A stretch of DNA of 64,000 nt from Bacteroidales bacterium (GTDB lineage Bacteria > Bacteroidota > Bacteroidia > Bacteroidales > Tenuifilaceae). Under the pieces are notes generated by a model. That model was not told the DNA's origin. It saw nothing but the letters and a program-made list of their open reading frames with translations, and did not search any database. Location of the stretch: assembly GCA_020636845.1 (NCBI GenBank), contig JACJXD010000007.1:117064-181063 (forward strand), written 5' to 3'. This document shows positions 1 through 7,708 of this stretch, piece after piece (the first letter of the stretch is position 1; each line of letters starts with the position of its first letter). Made by a program: the position numbers and the translations under genes.

Positions 1-968
1 CTTAAAATTCTGTATGGAAGATTTAACTTCTTAACAATACCTTCAACATGCAAAACCATATCGTTTAACGATTGGTACGAAAGGTCGGGATGCTGAACCT
101 GTACAATTTCGACCTTATCAAACTGATGCAAACGGTTTAGACCTCTAACATCCTTTCCGTACGAACCTGCTTCCCTGCGAAAACAAGGAGTGTATGCCGT
201 AAGTTTCAATGGTAATTTTGAAGCATGAAGGATTACATCGCGAAAAATATTGGTAACAGGAACTTCCGCTGTTGGAATCATATAAAAATTGTCAACTCCA
301 ATATGGTACATCTGTCCATCCTTATCGGGCAATTGTCCTGTACCATAAGCAGAATCCTCGTTAACCATGTGAGGAGGTTCAATTTCCTGATAACCAGCAG
401 CAGTATTACAATCCAAAAAGAAATTAATAAGAGCACGTTGAAGCCTTGCGCCTTTTCCCTTGTAAACAGGGAAACCACTACCCGTTATTTTAACACCCAG
501 TTCAAAATCTATTATATCGTACTTCGATGCCAAATCCCAATGCGGTAATGCGCCATCGAACAAAGGAGGAATATCGCCACCTTGACGAACAACAACATTA
601 TCGCTAGCACCGGTCCCTTCGGGAACAGAATCGTGTGGCAAGTTTGGCACCTGAAACAATAGCTGTTTTTGTTCGGCTTCAACATCCGACAACTCTTGAG
701 AAAATTCTTTTGACTTCTCTTTCAATTCGGCAGCCTTAGACTTAGCAGCATTTGCTTCGACAGACTTGCCTTCGGCAAAAAGTTTTCCAACTTGCTTAGC
801 AATTGTGTTTTGCTCGGACAAGTTAGTATCCAATTGATATTGAATAGACTTTCTTCGATCGTCCAACTCAATAATTTTCCCAATAATCACGGTAGCATCA
901 AAATGCTTTTTGGCAAGGCGTTTTATTACCTCATCTTTGTTTTCGCGAATAACTTTTAGGGTAAGCAT
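1..968 (-). CDS. serS: Seryl-tRNA synthetase, 3' end outside window
   Basis: Class II aminoacyl-tRNA synthetase that charges tRNA-Ser in the cytoplasm. The ATG at 966-968 (reverse strand) opens a frame of 322 codons running off the left edge. The N-terminal part reads MLTLKVIRENKDEVIKRLAK and continues into the long charged helical arm (about residues 30-105) that grips tRNA. The catalytic core follows, with the class II motif 2 core FRREAGS near residue 262 and the serine-enzyme stretch TAEVPVTN before it. Motif 3 lies beyond the edge. The family is usually about 425 residues, so roughly a quarter is missing. It lies 91 bases downstream of rpmA, separated from it by a hairpin. Identity is secure. 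Confidence 0.95.
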   Translation of the reverse strand, partial: MLTLKVIRENKDEVIKRLAKKHFDATVIIGKIIELDDRRKSIQYQLDTNLSEQNTIAKQVGKLFAEGKSVEANAAKSKAAELKEKSKEFSQELSDVEAEQKQLLFQVPNLPHDSVPEGTGASDNVVVRQGGDIPPLFDGALPHWDLASKYDIIDFELGVKITGSGFPVYKGKGARLQRALINFFLDCNTAAGYQEIEPPHMVNEDSAYGTGQLPDKDGQMYHIGVDNFYMIPTAEVPVTNIFRDVILHASKLPLKLTAYTPCFRREAGSYGKDVRGLNRLHQFDKVEIVQVQHPDLSYQSLNDMVLHVEGIVKKLNLPYRIL

Positions 969-997
969 AACTATGCAGTTTTAAGTATAAAATAAAA

Positions 998-1034
998 TCT
1001 CCTGTCCAACTTAGAATAAGTCTTGAACAGGAGA
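998..1034 (-). terminator. Hairpin terminator after rpmA
   Basis: The 8-bp arms TCTCCTGT (998-1005) and ACAGGAGA (1027-1034) pair perfectly, with further partial pairing inside. On the minus strand the stem is followed by TTTTATTTTA. It sits between the rpmA stop and the serS start, so it probably ends or attenuates the L21-L27 transcript before serS. Confidence 0.6.
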
Positions 1035-1059
1035 CCAAAGTTACTAAAATATTTTAACG

Positions 1060-1320
1060 TTACGCTTCGTTTGGAATAACAGAAACGTAAGATTTATCAT
1101 CTGCTTTTTTGCGGAAAGTAACAACTCCGTCAACAAGGGCAAACAACGTATGATCCCTGCCCATACCTACATTTTGTCCAGCGTTATGTTTAGTTCCCCT
1201 TTGGCGAACAAGGATATTACCTGCCTTTGCAAGTTGACCTCCAAATATTTTTACGCCCAAGCGTTTGCTATGCGACTCTCTCCCGTTACGTGAGCTACCG
1301 ACTCCTTTTTTGTGTGCCAT
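1060..1320 (-). CDS. rpmA: 50S ribosomal protein L27
   Basis: Small basic protein of the large ribosomal subunit; its N-terminal tail reaches the peptidyl-transferase centre. The 86-residue sequence begins [20 protein letters not shown], the family signature, and continues with the conserved [21 protein letters not shown] block. The N-terminus has the ordinary mature form, without the cleavable extension known in Firmicutes. The gene lies 21 bases after rplU on the same strand, the usual L21-L27 pair, and shares its promoter. Confidence 0.98.
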   Translation of the reverse strand: MAHKKGVGSSRNGRESHSKRLGVKIFGGQLAKAGNILVRQRGTKHNAGQNVGMGRDHTLFALVDGVVTFRKKADDKSYVSVIPNEA

Positions 1321-1341
1321 AACTAGATAATATTTTTTGTA

Positions 1342-1653
1342 TTATGCAACAATTTCTGAAATTTGAATTTGAGTGTAGTTTTGGCGATGACCGTTTTTCA
1401 CTTTATAACCTTTACGTCTCTTTTTCTTGAAAACAATCACCTTGTCGCCTTTTACATGACCCAATATTTTAGCGTTAACAGACGCATTGGCTACTTCGGG
1501 TTTCCCTATGGAAACTTTTCCATCGTTATCAACTAGTAAAACCTTTTCGAATTTCACTTCGTCACCAGTTTCACCTTCTAATAAGTTTACAAAGATCTTC
1601 TGATCTTTTTCTACTTTAAACTGCTGTCCTGCAATATCAACAATCGCGTACAT
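1342..1653 (-). CDS. rplU: 50S ribosomal protein L21
   Basis: Component of the large ribosomal subunit that binds 23S rRNA. The 103-residue product starts [18 protein letters not shown], has the central acidic [16 protein letters not shown] segment, and ends in the basic RNA-binding part with [20 protein letters not shown], the L21 signature. Length is normal for the family. It is first in the rplU-rpmA unit, and a good Bacteroidota promoter lies 41-71 bases upstream of its start. Confidence 0.98.
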   Translation of the reverse strand: MYAIVDIAGQQFKVEKDQKIFVNLLEGETGDEVKFEKVLLVDNDGKVSIGKPEVANASVNAKILGHVKGDKVIVFKKKRRKGYKVKNGHRQNYTQIQISEIVA

Positions 1654-1693
1654 CGTATTTTTGGTATGAAATGTTTAACATATTTTGGGCTTG

Positions 1694-1724
1694 CAAAAGT
1701 ATAAAAGATAAATTAAAACGCAAA
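1694..1724 (-). promoter_or_regulatory. Promoter of rplU-rpmA
   Basis: Read on the minus strand, TTTG (1724-1721), a 19-base spacer and TACTTTTG (1701-1694) match the Bacteroidota housekeeping promoter (TTTG, about 19 bases, TAnnTTTG). Transcription should start near 1687, giving a short leader to the rplU ATG at 1653. This is among the best matches in the window. Confidence 0.7.
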
Positions 1725-1775
1725 AAGTTACGGTATTTTTTTAGAAAAATATTCTGTCAGCAATAGCCATCACAC

Positions 1776-2543
1776 TTAAACATCCAAATATCTTGCAGGA
1801 GCAATTTTTCGGTGTTCTCCTTCCATTTTTGCACTAACCTCCTTGGTAAATTCCTGCACAGGTTTATCCTTAAAACTTTCCCACGGAATTTCATCTAAAA
1901 TTTTAATTGTTAAGGATTGTTTAAGATTAACTATTCCCGATTTAGGTAAAATATCTATAGTTCCATCGATTACTACCGGTAATATTGGCACCTCTGCTTT
2001 TTGCGCCAGCAAAAAAGCGCCCTCCTTAAATCGCCTGAACCTGCCGTTTACCGAACGAGTTCCTTCCGGAAATATTAGCACCGAACTTCCGTTTTTAATA
2101 TGAGCCAAGCCTTTTTGAAACATATGCTTAGTACTTACCGCGCTTGCCCTATCTATAAGAATGTGCCTGTTTAACAACAAGTTCCATCCAATAACCGGGA
2201 CTCTTGCCAATTCACGCTTTGCCACCCACTTAAAGTGCATGTATAACCGGTATAAAAGCACGATATCGAAGGCACTCTGGTGATTTGACACGATAACGTA
2301 AACTTGTCCCTTTTTAACCTTATTTCTTCCTTCGATTTTCACCTTCCAAAACGGGTTGATTTTTAAATAAAACATAGCCCAAAAAATTGAGTAGCCATGC
2401 AAAATCCATAGCCGTTTATCCCACCAAAAAGTTAACAGCCAAACAACAAAGTCGATAACAAACAACGCCAAAGCAGTAACAACAAGATAAGTCCATAAAA
2501 AAACCGACATTAGCACCTGCAATATATGCTTAACTTTTTTCAT
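1776..2543 (-). CDS. plsC: 1-acyl-sn-glycerol-3-phosphate acyltransferase (PlsC family)
   Basis: Adds the second acyl chain to lysophosphatidic acid during phospholipid synthesis at the inner face of the cytoplasmic membrane. The 255-residue protein has an N-terminal hydrophobic anchor (about residues 10-45) and the acyltransferase motifs in order: NHQSAFD (HX4D catalytic dyad), FPEGTRS (glycerophosphate binding), and VPILPVVI. Length fits the PlsC family. It is transcribed alone, leftward, downstream of a likely TAATTTTG box at 2634-2627. An acyltransferase acting on another lysolipid (an ornithine-lipid OlsA type) is the main alternative; sequence alone does not settle the acceptor. Confidence 0.88.
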   Translation of the reverse strand: MKKVKHILQVLMSVFLWTYLVVTALALFVIDFVVWLLTFWWDKRLWILHGYSIFWAMFYLKINPFWKVKIEGRNKVKKGQVYVIVSNHQSAFDIVLLYRLYMHFKWVAKRELARVPVIGWNLLLNRHILIDRASAVSTKHMFQKGLAHIKNGSSVLIFPEGTRSVNGRFRRFKEGAFLLAQKAEVPILPVVIDGTIDILPKSGIVNLKQSLTIKILDEIPWESFKDKPVQEFTKEVSAKMEGEHRKIAPARYLDV

Positions 2544-2626
2544 AATCTTTTAAAAATTAAACTGTTCGTAATTGCTTTGTAACCGTTATTACGTGGAATT
2601 TTAAAATAAATCCTTTATCTTGGCAA

Positions 2627-2634
2627 CAAAATTA
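2627..2634 (-). promoter_or_regulatory. Possible -7 box of plsC
   Basis: Read on the minus strand this is TAATTTTG, an exact match to TAnnTTTG. The predicted start near 2620 leaves a leader of about 77 bases to the plsC ATG. No well-spaced TTTG lies upstream, so the call is moderate. Confidence 0.4.
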
Positions 2635-2768
2635 ATAACATATCAACTTCAACACATGAACTTTTAAATAATTTACGTTAAGAAATGAAACTATAAAAAT
2701 GTTTAAAAGTATATGTTACCTGCAATCTCAAATATCATTAAACTTTACAAAAAATAAAACTTTAGTAT

Positions 2769-3107
2769 ATGAAACCTCTAAAAAAAGCATTACCGTTTTC
2801 TGTTTGGATTGTTCGAATTCTATTTTCAGTATATCTGGTTCTCACCAACATTCGTACACTCGAAAACATCAACCTAAACAGCGCTAATTTTTATTTGTCT
2901 TTAGCAACCGTAATTCTTGCCGTGTTATTAGTAGTCGGAGGTTTTTTAACAAAGCACTCTCTTACCGTGATATCGGCACTACTTATTGGAGCCATAATTA
3001 TATACCGATTTTTAATTCCAATACCTACATCGTTCAGTTCATTCGAAGTATTCAATCTGTTAATGCTCTCCATTTCATTCCTGTTTATCTGCAGAGGAAA
3101 CGGATAA
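2769..3107 (+). CDS. Small multi-pass membrane protein of unknown function
   Basis: Not recognised. The 112-residue product is almost wholly hydrophobic, with four likely membrane helices at about residues 10-27, 40-60, 65-82 and 90-107, joined by very short loops. The N-terminus MKPLKKALP is positively charged and so probably cytoplasmic. No cysteine pair, metal motif or enzymatic signature is visible. It stands between plsC (divergent) and a secreted protein, without close operon partners. The overlapping frame at 2699-2887 lacks these features and is treated as a shadow. Confidence 0.6.
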   Translation: MKPLKKALPFSVWIVRILFSVYLVLTNIRTLENINLNSANFYLSLATVILAVLLVVGGFLTKHSLTVISALLIGAIIIYRFLIPIPTSFSSFEVFNLLMLSISFLFICRGNG

Positions 3108-3172
3108 TTATCAACTACTTATCTAACTTTCAACATATTAAAAGATAATTTTTATAATATGCCATTTGGCAT

Positions 3173-3180
3173 TAACTTTG
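3173..3180 (+). promoter_or_regulatory. -7 box for the gene at 3217
   Basis: TAACTTTG matches TAnnTTTG exactly. The start of transcription would fall near 3187, downstream of the in-frame TTG at 3166, which argues that translation begins at the GTG at 3217. Confidence 0.5.
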
Positions 3181-3216
3181 TCGCCTAAAATAGGAAACCA
3201 TAAAAAAGTAATAATT

Positions 3217-3759
3217 GTGAAGTTTATAGAAGTTTTAGCCATATTAGTACTATTATCGTTTTCAAGTTTTTCGCAAACAAATGTTCCCGACACGGTTATT
3301 TTGGTAAGTAGCAAAATTCTTGTTGGCAACGTAAAAGGTTTAAGTTCTTCAAAAATTTCGTTCGTTAAGCAAGGCTCTTCGCAAGTACAGGAAATTTCGC
3401 GTAAGCAAATTCATAAAATAAAGTTTAGCAATGGCAGAGTTGAAAAGTTTAACAACTTGGCCTTTCAAATGCTGGACGAAACCAACTATCAGGCTGTAAT
3501 TATTACCGAAAATCCTGCTGACGTGGAAGGTTTATACGAGTACGGAAAAGTAGAGGCAAAATCGGGAAAAAGTAGCAGAACCGCCAAGGCTGCTGAAAAA
3601 AATGCCAGAATTCGTATTCAACGAAGGGCTGCGGCTATGGGAGCGCTTTACGTTTTAATAACCAAAAGCGAAACTCGCGGAGGCTACAAGGAAGTTCCAA
3701 CCCACTTTATCGAAGGAATTGCGTACGGCATTGAACCTCCGAAGGAAAAGAAAGAGTAA
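3217..3759 (+). CDS. Secreted protein of unknown function
   Basis: Unknown protein of about 180 residues. I place the start at the GTG at 3217, because an upstream in-frame TTG at 3166 would lie before the probable transcription start. From 3217 the product opens with a classic signal peptide (basic start, hydrophobic IEVLAILVLLSF, then SSFSQ and likely cleavage after Q), so it should be periplasmic or outer-membrane associated. The first mature half is rich in short beta-type strands with a KIKFSNGRVE segment. The second half holds a basic helical stretch (RTAKAAEKNARIRIQRRAAA) before LYVLITKSE. Its stop abuts the stop of lplA on the other strand, with no spacer. Confidence 0.7.
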   Translation: MKFIEVLAILVLLSFSSFSQTNVPDTVILVSSKILVGNVKGLSSSKISFVKQGSSQVQEISRKQIHKIKFSNGRVEKFNNLAFQMLDETNYQAVIITENPADVEGLYEYGKVEAKSGKSSRTAKAAEKNARIRIQRRAAAMGALYVLITKSETRGGYKEVPTHFIEGIAYGIEPPKEKKE

Positions 3760-4743
3760 CTAACCAAACAGTTCCTTTATAAAATCGTCGGTAAAGTTTT
3801 CGGGCAAACCTTTCGAAACTTCATTCAACTGATATGATATAGAATCGGGCATAAATGTGGTTTCTTCAAGATTATCCTGCAAAATTCTGCTAATTTCAGA
3901 CATCTCTTCCGAATTTGCCCGAATGTTAACAGCAGTCATAACCCCTTTCTTCACATCTGCCTTAAAGTTCAAGACACCATTGGACACCACAACTTCCTTT
4001 TCTATGGTAAAATCGGGACTATATCCAAAGTTCCATTCCCATGTAAGGTACTTGCTGCTCTTCAACTTTTGTATTGTTTTTCGGTCGCCCAACTGTAATT
4101 TAAAGGAAGTTGAATAGTCGAAGGCATCCTTATAGAAAGAGACGAATTCTGCAATAAAATCTTCGATTGTCATACGCTCCTTCAACAGCGGTTTTATATT
4201 TGCCACCTTGCTCCTGTTCGACTTCACCGAAAAATCGACATAATTTGCCGATGAAGGATTTAAAATACTCCTTAGCTTATTTAAATTGGCATCGAACAGC
4301 AATGTTCCATGATGAACCAGCCTATTTCGATAAACATGCTCGGCATTTCCCGACACCTTAGCACCTCCAACTTTAAGTTCGTTTTTCTCTCCAATTACAG
4401 CATCGATACCAATAGTTTTGAGAAACCCGATAACCGGTGTCAGGTACTTTTTAAAATCGATTAACTTTCCTTTCTCACCTGTTTCTACAAAACTAAAATT
4501 CACGTTACTTAGATCGTGGTAAACAGTTCCTCCTCCGGTAATTCGACGAACAATCGGAATATTCTGCTTCCAAACGTCCATTAGATTAACCTCGGCAAAT
4601 ACATTCTGATGCTTGCCTACAATTACAGACGTTTCGTTACGGTATATAAACAAAAAATTATCGGAGAAATTCTTAAGCAAATACTCTTCGGTTGCAATAT
4701 TAAAATACGGATCGTTAGTCTCCGATATCAAAATATAGTTCAT
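3760..4743 (-). CDS. lplA: Lipoate-protein ligase A
   Basis: Uses ATP and free lipoate to form lipoyl-AMP and attach lipoate to the lysine of E2 or GcvH domains in the cytoplasm. The 327-residue protein has the family blocks in order: ATEEYLLKN near the N-terminus, RRITGGGTVYHD (adenylate-binding RRxxGGG loop), KVGGAKVSGNA with the catalytic lysine, and HHGTLLFDANL. A C-terminal accessory domain follows from about residue 245. Its stop is immediately next to the stop of the convergent upstream gene. It probably starts from a promoter overlapping that of the divergent SRPBCC gene. Confidence 0.93.
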   Translation of the reverse strand: MNYILISETNDPYFNIATEEYLLKNFSDNFLFIYRNETSVIVGKHQNVFAEVNLMDVWKQNIPIVRRITGGGTVYHDLSNVNFSFVETGEKGKLIDFKKYLTPVIGFLKTIGIDAVIGEKNELKVGGAKVSGNAEHVYRNRLVHHGTLLFDANLNKLRSILNPSSANYVDFSVKSNRSKVANIKPLLKERMTIEDFIAEFVSFYKDAFDYSTSFKLQLGDRKTIQKLKSSKYLTWEWNFGYSPDFTIEKEVVVSNGVLNFKADVKKGVMTAVNIRANSEEMSEISRILQDNLEETTFMPDSISYQLNEVSKGLPENFTDDFIKELFG

Positions 4744-4797
4744 AAAATCGATAAAAGTTTACAAAAGAAAAACCGCTGCCAATATAAAATGTTCAAA

Positions 4798-4805
4798 CAA
4801 ATATA
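4798..4805 (-). promoter_or_regulatory. -7 box of lplA
   Basis: Read on the minus strand this is TATATTTG, an exact TAnnTTTG match 55-62 bases upstream of the lplA ATG. It lies next to the divergent promoter at 4812-4838. Confidence 0.45.
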
Positions 4806-4811
4806 TTTACA

Positions 4812-4838
4812 TTGTTTAAATCTAAAACTTTATATTTG
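4812..4838 (+). promoter_or_regulatory. Promoter of the SRPBCC gene
   Basis: TTG (4812-4814), 16 bases, then TATATTTG (4831-4838). The spacer is slightly short but the -7 box is exact. The in-frame TTG at 4812 is part of this promoter, so it cannot be the start codon. Confidence 0.55.
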
Positions 4839-4859
4839 CACGCCAAAAGTAAAAGTTAT

Positions 4860-5267
4860 ATGAATACGTACGAAAGTAAAATAGTTACCATTAATAAACG
4901 CGCCGAAGATATTTATAATATTCTATCGAATTTCAGCAATTTTACTCCATTAGTTGCAGGAAAAGTAAACGATTGGCAAGCCGACGAAAGCAGTTGCAGT
5001 TTCAGCTATCAGGGAATGGGTCCTGTAGGCTTTAAAATTATTGACAAAGAAGAAAATAAAACCATTAAAATATCGGGCGACGAGCGTGTTCCCGTTCAAT
5101 TTTTTCTTTGGCTTCAACTAAAAGAAACTGCACCGTACGTCACCAAAATGAAAATCACCATAAAGGCGGAACTTAACATGATGATGCGAATGATGTTAGG
5201 TAAAAAACTGGAGGAAGGTGTGAACACCCTTGCCGATGGCATTGCGTCCGCGTTTAACGCTGCCTAA
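4860..5267 (+). CDS. SRPBCC (START-like) family protein
   Basis: Protein of 135 residues from the ATG at 4860, the first start after the promoter. The beginning, SKIVTINKRAEDIYNILSNF, is the typical first strand and helix of the SRPBCC or polyketide-cyclase/START fold, a hydrophobic-pocket domain that binds lipids or other ligands. The middle has alternating strands (FSYQGMGPVGFKII, KTIKISGDERVPVQFFLWLQL), and a long C-terminal helix (LGKKLEEGVNTLADGIASAF) closes the pocket, as in the family. No signal peptide. Ligand unknown. The gene converges on birA with three bases between stops. Confidence 0.75.
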   Translation: MNTYESKIVTINKRAEDIYNILSNFSNFTPLVAGKVNDWQADESSCSFSYQGMGPVGFKIIDKEENKTIKISGDERVPVQFFLWLQLKETAPYVTKMKITIKAELNMMMRMMLGKKLEEGVNTLADGIASAFNAA

Positions 5268-5270
5268 CGC

Positions 5271-6005
5271 TTATATCACAAAAGATATTTCTTTAAAAGC
5301 AAATGATTGTACTTTGCCGTCAACAGACTGTAATTCCAGTTCGCCGGTAGATTTTACTCCAACAATTCGAGCACGAAAAACCTGTCCCTGCGCTTTGTAT
5401 TCACAATACGTGTCCTTACGATAGAGCAAGTTAAAATAATCGGCATCTAATTGGCTGTATTGTTTATTAAGTAACTGTTCGTACCGACTCTTAAAACACT
5501 CCAACAACTCCATCAGGGAAGTTTCAACATTGAAAACTATACCTGTTTCCAATGCAAGTGATATTGGATTTGGTAAATCGACAAAGTACGTTTGGTTAAC
5601 ATTAACACCTATTCCGATAACCGATACATCAAGCGTGCTTGTACTAAAACTATTTTCAATTAGAATTCCGGCAATTTTTCCATTACCGACATAAACATCG
5701 TTAGGCCACTTAATGCTTACTTTCGACTTTGTAACGTACGCACTTAGCCAATCACATACTGCCAAAGCAGCAACTTTAGAAAGCATAAACTGCCGTTGAA
5801 CTTCTACCTGAATTGGCCTGAGCAGGATGCTAAAAGTAAGATTTTGCCCGCTATCGCTTTCCCATACATTTCCCCTTTGTCCTCGGCCATCGGTCTGATA
5901 CCGTGCTGCAACAACGCACCCATGCGGAGACTTATCGGCAACAAGTTTTAAACACTCTTCGTTTGTAGAAGAAACCACATCGTACCATAAAACATTAAAG
6001 TCCAT
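5271..6005 (-). CDS. birA: Biotin--[acetyl-CoA-carboxylase] ligase
   Basis: Makes biotinyl-AMP and transfers biotin to the carrier-protein lysine of biotin-dependent carboxylases. From the ATG at 6005 it is 244 residues, the short ligase-only form without the N-terminal DNA-binding repressor domain of E. coli BirA. Visible motifs: SSTNEE, then RYQTDGRGQRGNVWES (biotinyl-AMP loop, GRGxRG), KWPNDVYVGNGKIAGILIE (KWPND signature with the catalytic lysine) and GIGVNVNQ. A small C-terminal SH3-like domain follows from about residue 195. A GTG three codons upstream (6014) is possible but less likely. A TAAGTTTG box lies at 6034-6027. Confidence 0.95.
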   Translation of the reverse strand: MDFNVLWYDVVSSTNEECLKLVADKSPHGCVVAARYQTDGRGQRGNVWESDSGQNLTFSILLRPIQVEVQRQFMLSKVAALAVCDWLSAYVTKSKVSIKWPNDVYVGNGKIAGILIENSFSTSTLDVSVIGIGVNVNQTYFVDLPNPISLALETGIVFNVETSLMELLECFKSRYEQLLNKQYSQLDADYFNLLYRKDTYCEYKAQGQVFRARIVGVKSTGELELQSVDGKVQSFAFKEISFVI

Positions 6006-6026
6006 TGCTAACACGGTTTAGTTCAG

Positions 6027-6034
6027 CAAACTTA
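6027..6034 (-). promoter_or_regulatory. -7 box of birA
   Basis: TAAGTTTG on the minus strand, an exact TAnnTTTG match 22-29 bases upstream of the birA ATG. I see no convincing upstream TTTG. Confidence 0.45.
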
Positions 6035-6066
6035 ACAAAAAAGCCACACATACGCCTTAAACATTC

Positions 6067-6098
6067 TTTGATTTTTAGTGTTTGAATAAGTAACTTTA
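6067..6098 (+). promoter_or_regulatory. Possible nhaA promoter
   Basis: TTTG (6067-6070), 20-base spacer, TAACTTTA (6091-6098), one mismatch to the TAnnTTTG box. It lies 40 bases before the nhaA ATG. Confidence 0.45.
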
Positions 6099-6137
6099 AA
6101 ATATTCGCGATACTAATTACTAGATTTTTAAATCAGT

Positions 6138-7469
6138 ATGAGGAAAAACTTACTCAAAAACCCTTCGTTAGATTCTTGGATAATTGACCCAATGAAACGT
6201 TTCATGCAAAATTCTTCGTCGGGAGGAATTGTGCTTTTTGTTTCGGCTTTAACTGCAATAATATTATCGAACACTTCTCTTTCCGAATGGTTTAACAGCA
6301 TTTGGCATCATCAGGTTAGCATAGGCTTCGATCAATGGGGACTATCGAAAGATTTGCATCATTGGATTAACGATGGATTAATGGCCATTTTCTTTTTTGT
6401 TGTTGGCTTGGAACTTAAAAGGGAAATAATTGCAGGAGAACTTAATTCGTTAAAAAAGTCTGTTTTACCCATTGCCGCCGCAGTTGGAGGAATGGTTGTT
6501 CCGGCAATAATCTATTTAATATTTAACCCTACCGGAGAAACTCAAAACGGATGGGGAATACCAATGGCTACAGATATTGCCTTTGCATTGGGCATTCTGT
6601 ATTTGCTAGGCAATAGAGTTCCAGTTTCGGTAAAAATATTTCTAACGGCATTAGCCATCGCCGACGATTTAGGCGCTGTTTTGGTTATTGCATTTTTTTA
6701 CACCTCCGACATTAACTTTTTCAGCTTGCTTATTGGTGGTATTTTCTTACTAACTCTGGCAATTGCCAACTTAGCAGGTATCAGGAACACCATTTTTTAC
6801 GGATTAATTGGAATTGGCGGGCTTTGGTTGGCATTTTTACTTTCGGGTGTTCATGCTACCATAGCTGCGGTCCTTGCAGCCTTCACAATTCCTGCAAAGA
6901 TTAACATCAACGAGATTACCTTTGCGCAAAAAGCGGAGAAAATACTTGAAAGGCTAAAATCGTCCGTATCGAAATCAACAATAAACACATCGGAACAGAT
7001 AAGGCTCCTTTCCTACCTGCGAGGATTATCGAAACATGCCCAAACCCCTCTTCAACGACTCGAACACAGCCTGCAACCCTTTGTTACATTTGTAGTGTTA
7101 CCAATTTTTGCATTAAGCAATGCCGGCATAAAATTTTCCGGAAACGGAATTTCCGATTTTTTCAACAATACAACCAACGGTGTAATGCTTGGGCTTTTGC
7201 TTGGAAAGACCATTGGCATTATTGGTACAGTTATGCTACTGGTAAAATTCAAACTAGCCCAACTTCCCAATGATTTCACTTTTAAACATTTACTGGCTAT
7301 TGGGTTCTTGGGAGGCATAGGCTTTACCATGTCGCTGTTTATTTCCGAATTGGCGTTCAAAAACCATTCTCTTGTAGATCAAGCAAAAATGGGAATAATG
7401 GGAGCATCGGTAATAGCCGGGCTAATAGGATACGCACTAATGCATTGGGCTACAAAGAAACAGGCATAA
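6138..7469 (+). CDS. nhaA: Na+/H+ antiporter NhaA
   Basis: Inner-membrane antiporter that exports one Na+ for two imported H+, protecting against salt and alkaline stress. The 443-residue protein carries the transport-site motifs: MATDIAFALG (the Thr-Asp of discontinuous helix IV) and LAIADDLGAVLVIAFFY with the paired aspartates that bind the ion. The late helices include GFLGGIGFTMSLFISELAF, also conserved. It is longer than E. coli NhaA (388) mainly because of a charged cytoplasmic loop at about residues 265-305, common in this phylum. It is a single gene with its own likely promoter; 239 bases follow before the next gene. Confidence 0.96.
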   Translation: MRKNLLKNPSLDSWIIDPMKRFMQNSSSGGIVLFVSALTAIILSNTSLSEWFNSIWHHQVSIGFDQWGLSKDLHHWINDGLMAIFFFVVGLELKREIIAGELNSLKKSVLPIAAAVGGMVVPAIIYLIFNPTGETQNGWGIPMATDIAFALGILYLLGNRVPVSVKIFLTALAIADDLGAVLVIAFFYTSDINFFSLLIGGIFLLTLAIANLAGIRNTIFYGLIGIGGLWLAFLLSGVHATIAAVLAAFTIPAKININEITFAQKAEKILERLKSSVSKSTINTSEQIRLLSYLRGLSKHAQTPLQRLEHSLQPFVTFVVLPIFALSNAGIKFSGNGISDFFNNTTNGVMLGLLLGKTIGIIGTVMLLVKFKLAQLPNDFTFKHLLAIGFLGGIGFTMSLFISELAFKNHSLVDQAKMGIMGASVIAGLIGYALMHWATKKQA

Positions 7470-7478
7470 CTTTCAAAA

Positions 7479-7498
7479 ATTCTTGCTTATTCTTGCTT
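7479..7498 (+). repeat. Tandem 10-base repeat
   Basis: ATTCTTGCTT occurs twice head to tail just after the nhaA stop codon. No function is evident; it may be a slipped-strand duplication. The rest of the gap to 7708 shows nothing I can name. Confidence 0.5.
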
Positions 7499-7708
7499 TA
7501 CAATTTATTAAGTGTTGCGATTTTCTTGAAGTCACACGTTTTGCTATATATTTAACTAATCGTAATTTCGGAAGTTTGGCAAAAAAATGATTTTTTATAC
7601 TGACATCAGGAAAAATAAATTAAATTACACGGTAAAATTTCCATAAAACCTACATCTGCTTTGTCGAAGGTTTCGTTATAACTTAAGGTTAAACTAAATA
7701 ATACTCCA

